Below are positions 36,601 through 48,630 of a DNA stretch of 64,000 nucleotides, one piece after another. The notes under the pieces are model-generated. The model saw nothing but the letters and a program-made list of their open reading frames with translations, searched no databases and was not told the origin of the DNA. Source of the stretch: Distichodus sexfasciatus (taxonomy: Eukaryota; Chordata; Actinopteri; Characiformes; Distichodontidae); contig JAVGVS010000520.1 in assembly GCA_032718565.1 (NCBI GenBank), positions 1 to 64,000 on the forward strand, read 5' to 3'. Every line of letters starts with the position of its first letter. Position 1 is the stretch's first letter. A program made the translations under genes and the position numbers.

Positions 36601-39275
36601 ACTATTTCCGTCAAATTTGATGTTTTCATCCTTGCTATGGTCTTCTGGGTTTTTCGCCCCCACACTCTTCTGTCAATGCTCCTCACTTCTTTACCTCCAT
36701 ATTAAGAATCCCAAGAGTCCAGAATTAAACAAGAATTCACAGAAACTTACTTCATATTGTAGAGGAAGACGCTAGCAGCAATAAGAGCACCAAAGAGGAG
36801 AAAAAGAAAGAAGAAGGTCACGCCATCCATACCTGACCAAAAGAAACCCATGAAGAGTTTAGCAACAGTTTCAAGCTGGTTGTTTTGATTGGGATTTATC
36901 AGCATTTGGCTGAGGTATTAATATCACAATCTTCAAAATACAGAGATCTCGGAATCCAATTAGCACAGTCTCTTACCGCCACTACACGCCACATAGCTGC
37001 TGAACCAACAGTTAGGGTCACTGCCCGGTGAGGCTCCCGCGAAGTGGATGGACTTCCCCAGATACTTGAGTGCTCCAAATTTCCCGTGCGTGTGTGCAGC
37101 CTCCAGGATGTGTGTTATCCTCAATGTGGAGCCCACGCCATCCGTGTCCAGCACCACATAGCGCATCTGCATGCCCTCGCCGGTTTCACTTGACAGGACA
37201 GGTTGGTTGAAGCCGTTGAACTCGAAGCCGCCTGGGTTCTGTGCCAGCATCTCGCCTGTCACCCAACGGCCTCCGCTCGCTGCACGACTCTGCTCCACCG
37301 CCATGGCTGTGTAATAAAGCATGTTGTAGATGGTGCCGAAGAATGGAGAGACCTGAGGGAAGCGAAGGAGATGATGAAAAATTACCACTCTGACTTCATG
37401 CAGTGGTAATCCCAACAATTTTGCAAGATGAATTAAAAACCGCTTAATGGATTACACATAATCTTTATGGATAGTGTTCACAAGCCTGTCTCGTTAATGT
37501 ATTAATAATTTCTCAGATCATTCATAATATTTTCAAAACCGAAGTGTGAGAGCTTTTGATGGTATGTAAGTAAACATAAACATACACCTGCTGAGTATGA
37601 AGAATTTGCTCTTGCACCTTCTTCTTTTCTTGACGAAACACACTGTAACCCATCTACTGACATTTAGAACCTGTTAGTCCCCCTTTACGCTCTTTACAAA
37701 AACTGCAGTCTCTGCTTCAACCTCTAAAAGCCATAATTTTATAAAGCCATAATTGTGTCTGACATCATGATGGTCAGGAATGCTGCTCACCAACTCAGGG
37801 GCAGTGCTGGTGCGGATCTCATAGTTGTCCTGGGCTTCTTTGAAGGCCTCATAGAAGTTCTGCTCTCCCTGGTCCACAGTGATGGTGAGAACGCCATCAT
37901 ACGCCCGCCGCAGTTTGGTGTCATTAGCCAGAATTGAATAGCTCACATTCTTGTAAGGCAGAGCATAAAGCAGGGCGTCGTATGGGATGAAGACGTAGCC
38001 ACGATCGATCATACGCATGTGCGTTGCTGTGGTCAAGAGCGTGTACTGAGCCTCCCCACCCATAAGGACGGACTGCATGCACATGATGACCACTGCAGAG
38101 ACAGAAGGTTATGGGTATATCATGAGATGGTGTTTATGCTAAAAGTTATGATTTGTAAGGATTTTGTGATTTGGAAAAACTTGACTTTCTGTAATGGTTC
38201 TGTAGCACACACAGATTAAGTGGGAGATGCTTTTGTAGACTATGGGATCAACAACTAGTGTAAAGAATGTGTAAGGAATGAACAATGATGATCTCATTTT
38301 AGTATGTTATTATTTTATGGTTGTTCCTTGCCTTTGTGTCCCATCTGGCTATTAAGCTATTGCCAGGCATTATTTGCAAATTCTAATAAGTGATCCAACT
38401 GTAAGAAGTCAAGCTGGACCTGAGCCTCTCATGTACCCACCTCTTACGCGGTCTGCACTACGTATTTTCTCCAGGGCGTTCCGGGGCCCATTCTTCTCCA
38501 TTTCCATGGTGACCACTGTGCTAACAGGCAGGCCGAGGGCACGGAGTGAAGAGGCAACCTCCTGCCCAGTCTCCTCCCACAGGTCACTCTCCTCTGAAAC
38601 GACGGCAACGTGAGCCCAGCGGAAGAAACGCAGCACGGAAAACAGAATCCGCGTGGACAGTGGGAGCGGTCGGAGGAATGTGGGATATGTGCCGGCATTC
38701 ATGTTGGTCTTTAGGCACGCCCATGACAGAAGGCCTGCGTTCCAGTTCTTGGCTAGCAGAGCAGCAGCTGAGCAGTAACCTGGATTAGCGGGCCCCAGGA
38801 AGGCCGAACCATAGCCCTCCAGCTCGGCAAAGCGGGACAGGGCTCTGGATGTCTGGCAGTCTTCGTTGATGAGGGTGTAGTCATACCAATATCCTTTGTT
38901 GAGGTAGGGGTCTTTGTTGATGCGGCTGGTGGCCAGACGTGCGGCCAGGTCAGGCAAGGCTGTGGAGTACATGGGGTCACATGTCCAGGGCCCCACAAGG
39001 GCGATCTTGAAGGTAGCACCCCAGGCCTGACAAGGAAAGTAAGAAACAACAAGCAAAGGCAGGAGCAGCCAGTTACCCCACAGGCAATGTCCTCGATGTA
39101 CCCAATTGAAAGGTGATGTAGCGCTGTTGGCTGAGTTGTGGGGTCTTTTTGAGACATGATGGCTGGTTCTCCATTGTCTCGTCCTCTCTTTAAAAGGCTT
39201 TGGGAGCCATCGAGGGTGGTGTGACTGCCAGAGAATGCTAGTGTCTCTATTGGTGGATCTATCAATCTCAACCAT
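30681..39275 (-). CDS. gucy2f: Retinal-type membrane guanylate cyclase, probably Gucy2f
   Basis: Makes cGMP in photoreceptor outer segments under GCAP control. Eighteen coding exons: 38441-39275, 37791-38092, 36977-37352, 36751-36832, 36244-36367, 35979-36098, 35792-35875, 35531-35707, 35142-35298, 34723-34872, 34398-34546, 34157-34320, 33878-34070, 33593-33767, 32664-32762, 31056-31150, 30882-30967, 30681-30765; all phases agree, total 1150 aa. Order: long leader with hydrophobic signal (NWLLLPLLVVSYF), ligand-binding-like ectodomain, membrane helix (FFFLFLLFGALIAASVFLY), pseudokinase (HGRLKSRN replaces HRD, DYG replaces DFG), dimerisation helix, cyclase domain with DIVGFTTIS, guanine-selecting Glu in VETIGDAYMV and Cys in RYCLFGD, and NTASR. 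Start chosen for its strong context (AAAATGG). Intron 16 uses a GC donor. Synteny with irs4 favours gucy2f over gucy2d. Confidence 0.88.
31857..31982 (-). mobile_element. SINE fragment in a gucy2f intron
   Basis: Starts with a TTTACATTTCC-type tail and contains GCTCCTATCCAGAGGGACCA and AGACCCATGACCTCAT, the reverse of a tRNA-like B-box region. Lies in intron 15. Fragmentary. Confidence 0.4.
32140..32185. repeat. Short palindrome in gucy2f intron 15
   Basis: GTTATCTTGAGATCAC and GTGATCTTGAGATAAC pair over 14 of 16 positions around a 14-bp loop. Similar TTATCTCGAGATAA palindromes are dispersed in fish genomes, so a MITE remnant is likely. Confidence 0.5.
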
Positions 39276-39459
39276 TTTGTTTTTCTCCTGTTTCCTCTCA
39301 GGAAAATGGAGTCGGGTAGAGGAGAAGGAAGTGGTGGTTTGTTGGGTGTGCAATTATTTAGCGATCCTGAGGGAGGAGTAGGTGGTTTTCAATGTCACTT
39401 CAGTCTTGCTTTAAGGTTGACCCACGTTGGAGGACTAGCCTAACACTGGCTCAGGTATC

Positions 39460-39467
39460 TTTTTATA
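39460..39467 (-). promoter_or_regulatory. TATA box of gucy2f
   Basis: On the minus strand this reads TATAAAAA, inside GGGTATAAAAAGATACC, about 185 bp upstream of the gucy2f ATG. That would leave a 5' UTR of about 150 nt. Position and motif support it; no other TATA box is closer. Confidence 0.5.
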
Positions 39468-41469
39468 CCCAGCCATCACTGAATGTGTGAAAGAAAGGAA
39501 GGGAGAAATTTTTTTTTAAGTAAAACAGACATAACACCAAAACAAGATAAATAAGTAATCAAACCTCAAATATCTCAACACCAAAGTGCCTAATTCCTCT
39601 ACTTCACAGAAAGTACAGCTAAGTCCCAAGCAGACTGCTGAGTTATTGACTCCTGACCCACATCCCCTCACCTGATCACCTGGCTCAGGTGCCATCTGCT
39701 AGGGCGCTCAGGTGGAGGTGGAGTTATAGTGAGGGCAAGGCATTTTTTGTGCCAGGCTGTGTGCCTGACCTCGTGTGTCTCTGTGCGTGTAGCAAGCTGA
39801 TTAGCAGTTGGAGCCCTAGCATTTTTAGCCCTGGATGTTGGCTGGTCCAAAGAACGTGAGGCATAATGTCCTTTATTCCTTATCTCTTTACATTGCCAAG
39901 TCTCTCCCTCTCCCACTTGCCCATTCCACCTCTACACAAGCTAAATGCTAGTATTTAGCATGTACAAAAATAACTCAGCGATTAATTCCCAGTCTGCACG
40001 GGACTTGAGAGTTAGACTCAACCAGTCAAGCCTCCTGCTTTTGCTCTCAGCACCTAGAGAAAGGTTCTTTTAGATCTTTGATGGGGTAATAAATTATGAG
40101 TGTTTTAACAGATTGTGTGCATTTTACAATTTAAAAAAAACTTAGTTCATAGTAGTAATTTAAATATTTACTGGGCAATTAATTATGTGGTAGAAGCTAA
40201 GTCTACATTTGAGTTAACAAACCTTACTGTTTTTAATCAGTGGGAAAACAGTGACAGCTATGGATAAGTAAAAGTGCTAGCATAAGCAGTTTTTTTTTAT
40301 TCTGTTAATTTTGGTAAGAAAATTCTTACTTGTTTTTTAACATGACTTCATTGTTAATAAGTAAAGCTAGTACTGGAGTTTAAGCAGGTGAATCCCTGAA
40401 GCTTTAGCAACGGCTCTGTCATTAGCCTTGTCTTACCTGCCTGATTACAGGGTGTTCCTAGCCCTAATCTTAACACACAGGTTGGAAGGCATCACAGTGT
40501 GTTCAATCAAATTAACAAAGGCACAAAGTGTCCTAAAACCTTATTGAATGCTTGTTAAGATATTTTCATAGTTGGTGAATGAAGATTTGGAATGAACATA
40601 CTAAATAAATTCACACTGCATTCTCATTAGAAAGGCTTGAAGCTGAAGCAAATGTGGTTTGATGTAGAAAGCTTATGAGTCCCGTTACAGCATTTCAATG
40701 TTAGCCTGTGAGAGCACAGCTTAAACAATGCTAACAAAAGCCATTTTGGATGTCAGTGCTTTCTAAATTGTTTCGTGATTGTTGTCAGAAAATAAAAAAG
40801 TATCTTCTCTTCATGTCATTTAGATCCAAATACAGAACAGTAGAACAGTGTTAGCATATAGCACATTAGCTTCTGCAAACCTCTTGGTGCGTATGCCAGC
40901 GTAATCAAGAACTAAATGTAGCAAACCAAATTAATGCTCAATTTTAAAAATGACAGTTTTGTATATATATATCATGATAGACAGCAAAGAACTTTCTAGT
41001 GCTACATACTAACCTGGATCAGCTTGCCTAACTGAAGGCTTTCTTGAATAAATATTCCATGAGAACACTGATGTCTGTGGCAGCCACAGAGCTGAGGTCT
41101 TCCAGTCAAGAGAGATGAATAACAGAACACAGACACAAGGAATAAAGTCCTTTAAAAATTTGATATTCCAGTGTTAAAGATGGAAAAGGCATCGATGTAA
41201 ATCCAAAGAATACTTCTTGACCTTCTCCTTGACCTCAATCATAACATTTCAATTAAAAACAAGAGAAAAACATTAAGCATTAATGACGGATGCCATTATG
41301 TGTGGTAGCAGGTGTCTGGTTCCGTGACATTTGGAGGCCCCGTGTTGGACTGGGTCTTGCCCCAAACCGAGGTGCCTCTTGGGCCAGAGCAGGTAGAACG
41401 AGAGCCTCTCTGAGCCCTTGGTCTTAGTGGGAAGAGGCAGACTTAGCAAGGGAGGGCGGTGAAGGATAG

Positions 41470-41474
<5 letters not shown>

Positions 41475-41522
<48 letters not shown>

Positions 41523-41556
41523 GTGAGTGAGTGAGTGAGTGAGTGAGTGAGTGAGA
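41475..41556 (+). repeat. (GA)n followed by (GTGA)n microsatellite
   Basis: About 45 bp of GA, then about 36 bp of GTGA repeats, a sharp switch of repeat unit. Confidence 0.9.
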
Positions 41557-42811
41557 GGAGGAAGGAGGGGGCGTGAGTACTGAGTCCAAGTGTTGACTTC
41601 TTCACCTTCTTTAGCCCTTAATCCATATGATACACTCAACAGTGTGCCTTTCTTCTAGTGTGTGTATATGTGTGTTGTACAGGACAGTGAGTATAGTATT
41701 TGTTCTCTGATTTCATCATTTGTGAAACAACCTCAAAGCAGAAAAGTTTTTAAAAGTGCATAGCTCTGGTTACCCTTTTTCTACCGCCTAGACCCTCAAA
41801 TCCATCTCTCTCCTTTTTTGATCTCTCATTCCTCTATTCTACCTCTTTTCTTTTCCTCTACTCTTCCTCTGCTTGTTTCTCCCCTCCTCCCCCATCAATC
41901 CTCTCTCCTGTCCTTTGCCCTCCGCTCCCAATCTCTCCTTTTCCCCTCTTCATTCTTGATCTCCTCGTCTCTGTTCTTCATTGCCCCCATTGCATATTAA
42001 TAACGCCATTTGTTCCTCTCTCAAAAGCGTAAGGAGTTTTGAATATGGAAGCAGTAGGAGGTACTGAAGTTTATGTTGGAAAATTAGGGAGTAAAAGTGT
42101 AACGTTTTAGACACTTAATAAATATCTGAATATCAAGTACAGTCAGCACCAGTGATGCAGTCAGCACCAGCGATGTAGGACCAGTAGATAAATTAGCTTG
42201 GTTCCTAGAATGCTCTAAGCTGGTGGGCATTTGCTAATATGGTAACTTGCTGTAAAACCTCTTCAAGTTCAGCCGCCGGTCATTAGCTTGGCACGTGAAC
42301 CTCTAGCAGTGGCCAAAAAGGGTGAGGTAAAGACTGAAAGCATCAACAGAAGTCCTTTTGTTCCAACAAATTCAGATCAGATATTTCTTACTACTAAAAA
42401 AGATAAAACTTTTGCCAGAAGGAGCCGACGATAATGCCGATCTCACCATGATTCAGGCCTTCAGAGACATCCAACTAGACTTTCACGTGTGACTTGTGAG
42501 ATTAAAACGTTCCTGTCCGGCATTGGTATTATAGCCATGCATGCCATAGAAATGATTAAGATCAGCTTTGTGTTAAATAAACAGATGCAATTCATTCTGG
42601 AAGGTGTAACTCCCTTTTCACATGATCCCTTTTAGGGCCGTATCTGAAGACACGTCTGAGCTGACACATCCATATACAGCTGATCAAAGTCTCATTAAAC
42701 AGACATAAGACCGGCTTGTGTTAGAGGGCAAAGGTCACCAGGGAGGGACAATTGACTCATGGCTGTGAGAGCTTTTGCTGGGAAATCACGGGTAGAATCT
42801 ATTGATCCGTC

Positions 42812-42943
42812 TCTCTCTCTCTCTCTCTCTCTCTCAGAGTTTTGCAAGAGTCCAGTTGGTCTAATCAGATTAGTCAGCTTGGGCCATGCTATACCAAGAT
42901 TCAACCCTCAAGCCTCTTATCAGCTACCAGCAGAGCGAGAAAA

Positions 42944-42980
<37 letters not shown>
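42812..42980. repeat. Inverted TC and GA tracts
   Basis: A TC tract (about 42812-42836) and a GA tract (about 42944-42980) lie 108 bp apart and could pair as a long hairpin. Confidence 0.8.
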
Positions 42981-44212
42981 CGGTACATGGTTATGCATGA
43001 AGTTAACGCCTATCTATGTTACCATACATCACACAGGCCCCATTTAGTATCTCATATTCATAATCAGCATTGCATGCTATATACTACTCATATACGTTGC
43101 AGAGCGAATAAAATCACGGTTTCATAATCTTCTGTATCTTTCATATCCATAACCCACAAAGCATCAGCATGGCATTCATGACATATTCCTAAAAAGAAAC
43201 AAACGAAAAAAAAGGAAAATAATATTGAAAGGGTGTTACATAGTGAACTACAAGGAATTTTAAAATAATAATACCTACTAGAGGTCAGGGATGAGATGTC
43301 TTAACTGCCCAAACTGCCATGAAAGCTTATAGAGACTGACAATTACCATTCCCTGTTAGCTACATTAATGCTTTTATCTTTGAGAGAAACTTAGAATGAG
43401 ATTTCCCAGAACGTTTACTTTGCTCATAGGCCAAATTTTCATGCTGACATTTTCATGTTTAGATTAAATGGTCCTGGATGTACATCAACACCTTCAAAAC
43501 CATCTTATGTTAAAGACATAATTTCTCCGTGATATGGCTGAGAATTCCTTTGAAACTGCTCAAAAATAAGCAGACGTAAAAGAAAGTGAGGGTGAGCGAG
43601 AGATAGACAGTAAGAAAAGAGGAATAATCCAGCTTGGCACACGTCTCCGCTTTGGGTTACTATATTTACACTGAGGGCTTCTGTCAGCTTTGCCCCTCAT
43701 AGCTGCTTATGCAAGGTCACAACCTTTCACAGAGGTCACACCAGAGACGGCAGGACACCTAGTGACTTAGACATCCATTATCCAAATTCGCAAAGATACC
43801 TCCAACCTGCAGCACTGCACACTGAAGGAGGATTACATATCTCAAGGATGCACTCAGTGATCCATTGTCAAATAGTATCTGAATAATATTTAGGGGCTTC
43901 AAAAATGTAGAATTTATTTAACACATTTTAATGCAAGGGATTGACCGGGTGCTGCCTGTCAGCTACACACTGCTCCTTCACAGATGGCTCAGATGCAGAG
44001 CTCACATTTGGTTGTGGTGCACTGTGTTGTGTGGTGTGTTGACAATGACAACCTATCACTCACTTACATAAATTTTAAATGGAAAAAAATGAGGTCACAA
44101 TTTAGAACAATGCATGAATTTTGTATTCCATCTTTATTCAGTAGCCTCATTTTGGTGCAAAAACCACAGAGAATCACACATTCCTCAAACATATTTGTTT
44201 CAAATCACAGCT

Positions 44213-44218
44213 TTTATT
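44213..44218 (-). terminator. Candidate poly(A) signal of RBR-like copy 2
   Basis: AATAAA on the minus strand about 135 bp beyond the stop. Confidence 0.5.
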
Positions 44219-44352
44219 AATAAAATTCAAGTTGCAAATTTGATTTTCATATCCAACCTGTCCTGATTCAACACTTGATATAATGAACCAAACAATATAC
44301 ATTTTGGAATGTTTAAATTACTATTATGTCATTATCTTGTGATCAACTATAT

Positions 44353-46306
44353 CTACAAACCATGTGCTGACAGGATTTCACTGTTCTCCACTATACTGCA
44401 TATCGCCACTGGGCTCTCCGTCTCTGGCTCTTCATCATCAGACTCGAAATCCGAATATTCATAGTCATCACCGTTATAACACTCCTGCTTCAGGCAACGA
44501 AAGCAGAACTCTGTATCACACCGAGGGCAGATGATGTTGGGGCAACCTTCCCCACTGTGAGTGAGCAGGTTCTTACAGTCAGGGCAGGCCCTAAAATAGG
44601 GACACCCATATGCTGAGCTTTCGGGGTCATCGATCCGTTTGTCTGAGAGCAGAGCAGCACGGAGGGCGCAGTTGGGCAGCGTGCATGCGCTATTTGTTGA
44701 AACAGAACTCGGCCACTCCCTCTGACACGCCAAGCAGAACCGATACACCGACCGCTTGGTTTTGGAACACTGGCGGCACAAGGTGCACTGACCGTCCAGT
44801 TTCATGACGTCTGATTGGTGGCAGCTTGGACACTGAGGAGAGATTGGTGGCAAAAATATCAGATCTTGTCTAGTTTTAATAATGCATACTAGTGGAGTTG
44901 GGCAATAATAAAATCAATGCAAACCTTTACTTTAAATAAATACTTGTGGCTAGTTAAGGCATTTAGGATCAATCTTGTGTTAGCCTCCAGATTTAGTGGA
45001 GCGTAGCATTAATGACCAACAGAAATTCAGCAAAAACTGATTTCAAAAATGGCAAATGTTGGCAAAGTATTGCCAGTACAAAATTGAGTGGTTGACTATG
45101 TTTGATTTAAATGTAAATTTGGTGTAAGATACAATATAGGTTCTCTGACATTAAATGTTTTACAATATGTAAAAAAAACCTTGACATTTTAAAACTATAA
45201 AATCCTAAGCCTACTTAGTAGGGGCCACAGAAAAGACATGTGGTATGCACATTTCATAAAACTCCATAAAAATGCATGAGATATACTTTCATAAAGAGTG
45301 TCAAAATATTTTACACAAATATACTATTGTGCTTATAATTTGACTGATACTATATTTGATGTCGTTGAAAGGTATTGGTTGGCTCAATGCAACATGAAGC
45401 ATCTTTTAGTATTTGCTCCAGACATTTGATCTGCTAAAAAAGATCAAATAATTGATATGAACCCAAAGATCACTATTGAAATTATTCTAAGATCACTCTA
45501 AATTTTGTGACTGCATCACAGATTAGTTTGACTTTATTCACATGGACTCCAAAAGAAACATAGTTCATATGACTATAACTTTTGTTTCTTTTAAGCTTAA
45601 TAATGAATTCACACCACTGAAAAACAAAACACTTTTGACCACATAAAGGCCAAACTGAAAATGGCCTCTTATTTGAAATCCTTATTTAAACATGTTACAT
45701 CAATTAATTAGGACAATTCAGAGAAAAAAAAGTCCAAATTGATGAAATTTCTTAAAACTGTACGGCTTTACAATGTAAGAGAATATCCGAGTTGTAAATT
45801 TGCAGTCTGTGAAATCTGGGCTTTGGAGTTGTTGGTTTTTTTGTGCATCTACAATAGCTATAACATGTCAAACCATATCACTGTATTAAATGATGGGTGT
45901 TTTATTTAGCTCAGTGTAAATGATGTACCTATAAGAGCATCATACCAAATCGATGGATTATAGTTATGAACTTGAACTATATGTATGCTAATCTGATGAA
46001 GCATGTCTGAATGCCAGCCCTAGTTTAAACGTGTCAATTGTGTTGAGATGCTCCAGTTCGCGCTACGTAATCTCGGCTAACGGGGAAAAGGGACACAACC
46101 TGGGCCGTGTAGCCTCGGAAAATTGCGTCACGGCTAATCGGACCCCTTGACACAGTGCGCTAAAATAGACCTTAATAGCATAAGTCCCCCAATAGTTCCC
46201 TAGTGGACTTAGCGCCCGAAATAGCGTGTGTGCGAAATGTCTGACGTCACGCCGAGCGCCGCGCTGTTACGTAGCTCACCTTTGGCATCACGGCAGGACA
46301 GCTCAT
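44353..46306 (-). CDS. RBR-like IBR plus RING2 protein, copy 2 (acidic tail)
   Basis: Coding exons 46280-46306 (MSCPAVMPK) and 44353-44832, joined in phase 0, give 168 aa. The first coding exon begins at acceptor TAG next to 46330, and a 5' UTR exon ends at 47117. Cysteine pairs at about 10/13, 25/28, 42/45, 59/64 form an IBR-like module. The signature GCPYFRACPDC (residues 85-95) opens the RING2/Rcat-like module, with the catalytic-position Cys106 in GEGCPNIIC and ending FCFRCLKQEC. A very acidic tail follows (YEYSDFESDDEEPE), and the C terminus ends SAHGL. RING1 is absent. It is a tandem paralogue of the gene 4 kb further on, with near identity through the cysteine core. An AATAAA (minus) lies at 44213-44218. 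Ubiquitin-ligase activity is possible from the conserved Cys but unproven. Confidence 0.82.
46242..46249. promoter_or_regulatory. Full CRE palindrome TGACGTCA beside coding exon 1 of RBR-like copy 2
   Basis: Perfect CRE in a CpG-rich stretch (46050-46275) just inside the intron after the first coding exon. Copy 3 lacks both the CRE and the CpG-rich stretch at the equivalent place. Motif match only. Confidence 0.35.
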
Positions 46307-46538
46307 GATTCCGATCCTTCTAGACTGTACCTACAGACAGAGGGAGGGAAGAGAAGAGAGAGAACTGAACAGGGCTGAAGTTAGGATAGGGGAGGGGGTG
46401 AGACACACAGAGAAAAAAATGCAGATAAAGAAAGGGTCACTGTCAATACACTTACAAATGTCATATGTTATCGATTACTACATGCTCTTATTTATTTAAA
46501 AAAAAAAAAAAATCGGTTACATTACAATATTACAGCCT

Positions 46539-46712
46539 CTCAATTGTAATGTGTTACAGGACTCCTGCATTACGTTTGAGTTACTTTCACCAAAATTTGA
46601 TGAAAATAGGGCTTGGCGTTCTAAAATAATAAAATGTAGTTGACTGCAGTTCATTCTACAACCAGTGGAGGGCGATGTGGTGTAGCACAATGACCGTAGG
46701 CGTATAGTCTGT
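46539..46712 (-). repeat. Dispersed repeat, copy B of an inverted pair
   Basis: Reverse-complement match of 5011-5171 (GGACTCCTGCATTAC, GAGTTACTTTCACCAAAA, CCAGTGGAGGGCGATGTGGT). It lies in the 5' UTR intron of RBR-like copy 2. Confidence 0.6.
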
Positions 46713-46788
46713 TATACCGGTGTGTAACGAGTATAGTATTACTTAAAATGTATTTTAGTTATTATTTGCATTAATGCGTTGTAGCAAA

Positions 46789-46790
<2 letters not shown>

Positions 46791-46839
<49 letters not shown>

Positions 46840-46890
46840 TGAGAGAGAGAGAGAGAGAGAGCGAGCGAGAGAGAGAGAGCGCGCGAGCGC
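46791..46890 (+). repeat. (GT)n followed by (GA)n microsatellite
   Basis: About 46 bp of GT then about 50 bp of imperfect GA with GCGA interruptions, in the 5' UTR intron of RBR-like copy 2. Confidence 0.9.
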
Positions 46891-47216
46891 ATTTTTATTT
46901 AGTTTCTCTTTTAGTCTACTTTCATTTCTTTTCAGAGCAAATTTAGTAATACGAAAGTTTAAAAAATCTATATATTCGTTCATTACAAAAATCACATTCT
47001 TGGTTTAACACAGAGTAGAAGCTCTAACCGTCATACACTAAACAGCCAAGCAGTCAAATTATGTGGTTACGCTAAAAGACATCCCCCACTGACCAAAAAT
47101 AAATGGACATCAGTACCTGTTATGAGAGTGTTAATCCTCCGAATCGACTCTGAGTTATAATGCGGATCGTGTTGTTTCTGTCTTGTAGGACGGGAAAAAA
47201 AAACCTATCTAGTTCT

Positions 47217-47255
47217 GGGGATTTCCTTCCTTCTGCAACATTCAGTTTCTTTTTC
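47217..47255 (-). promoter_or_regulatory. Paired NF-kB and ISRE-type sites upstream of RBR-like copy 2
   Basis: GGGGATTTCC (47217-47226, kB consensus) and AGTTTCTTTTTC (47244-47255, exact AGTTTCNNTTTC) are separated by 17 bp. They lie 100 bp beyond the edge of the 5' UTR exon at 47117. In the gene's own orientation the ISRE reads GAAAAAGAAACT. The same pair with the same gap occurs at copy 3. Confidence 0.55.
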
Positions 47256-47621
47256 TCCGTTTATTTATTTGGCATATACGTAATTATACAAGATCATGTA
47301 ATAGGTTACGTGAAAACCCAGGACTATAAGACGCCAACGTCCACATATGCAATTTTAAAACTAAACACATTTATTTCATGCAAATTCTCACCATTATTAA
47401 ATGTTAACAGTTCTGTCAAATGAATGTATTTACTAGCATTTATATAGGGATTAAACAGATCAGATAATGAATGAATTAGTGTTGGTTTTGGGATTGGAAT
47501 TTGCCCTCAGTCGCCTCAAACTGTGTGCTTTTGTGCAGATGCGAGCAGTTTTGGAGATCTAGATGTTGTGATTGTTTACGAAAGAACTGAATTGTCAGCA
47601 CCCTCTTGTGGTCAGAAAAGT

Positions 47622-47705
47622 GTACTACTACTACTACTACTACTTCTACTGCTGCTACTACTACTACTTCTACTGCTGCTACTACTACTACAGCTGCTGC
47701 TGCTA
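47622..47705 (+). repeat. Compound (CTA)n/(CTG)n trinucleotide repeat
   Basis: CTACTACTA runs broken by TTCTACTGCTGC twice, ending in CAGCTGCTGCTGC. Open for Leu codons, but there is no sign of a gene. Confidence 0.85.
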
Positions 47706-48115
47706 CATACAGTAGTATTGATACAAAAGGAAAAGCGTGTTGGATATGACATAGTTTGCTGGTATTTATCTTTCAGAGAACGCCAACTTGACTTAACGTG
47801 TGACTCCGAGGATTAAAACATCTCTGTCCAGCGTTCATTATTGAAGAGAGATGGAGATGCTAAATGTTTGCCTGAAGGTAACACTTTCCCACATCTCGAT
47901 AGGCCACGCAGTGCTCATTTAAAACATCTCAAATAACTCAAATTAAATTAAATAAGCAGCTTTTCCCAGTAGCATACTAGCGTTTTAAAACGATTTTAAT
48001 TGTACTGAGTTTATATTACATCGTTAAATGAACAAGTAGTGGGAAATTCTTGGAGTATTTATACATTTTCAACTATACAAACAAAGTTGACCTCAAGCGT
48101 AATAATGCATTAACA

Positions 48116-48121
48116 TTTATT
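48116..48121 (-). terminator. Candidate poly(A) signal of RBR-like copy 3
   Basis: AATAAA on the minus strand about 510 bp beyond the stop. Confidence 0.4.
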
Positions 48122-48630
48122 TTACTGTTAATAATTACAATAATTTACATTTTCGGTAAATCATTGTGTCAAAATATTTGCAAAATACAAAACTACACAT
48201 TTTAATCACACAGTTTAAATTATTTACATGTCTCCCTAAAATCCCCAGATCTATTCCTCCAGTAATATAGCCGGACAGATGAAATGTTGTACTGATATTA
48301 TGGACGATGATTGTTCATAAACCATTGATAAATGACTAGAAATCAACAGAGAAAAGGAAAGTGGATCCATCAACTATGGTAAAGAGGCAGTATGTAGAAT
48401 GAGAACTAGAGAGTGTTACTACAAATGTTGGCTATTGATTCCTACAAAATGAAAATCACATTTCATAAGAGCGTCTGCTAAACTGTCAAACAGTTGAAAA
48501 TGCTTTTTGTTGTGAAAGTTAGAGCTGAAACTATAGATTTTCTGGAACAAGGCTAGACCTATAATGGATTATGATATCTCAAGTTTAACCACGGTTGTCT
48601 TAAGTTCAACCACTATAGACGGTATTGTGA

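Larger units (their letters stand above)
39468..44352. other. Intergenic DNA upstream of gucy2f
   Basis: Non-coding apart from microsatellites. A GC-richer block at 41300-41460 stands out but has no clear exon. CAGTCAGCACCAG is tandemly repeated at about 42143 and 42160. Confidence 0.4.

Noticed and set aside
47523..47816. 97-codon Leu-rich frame
   Set aside because: Produced by the CTA/CTG repeat.
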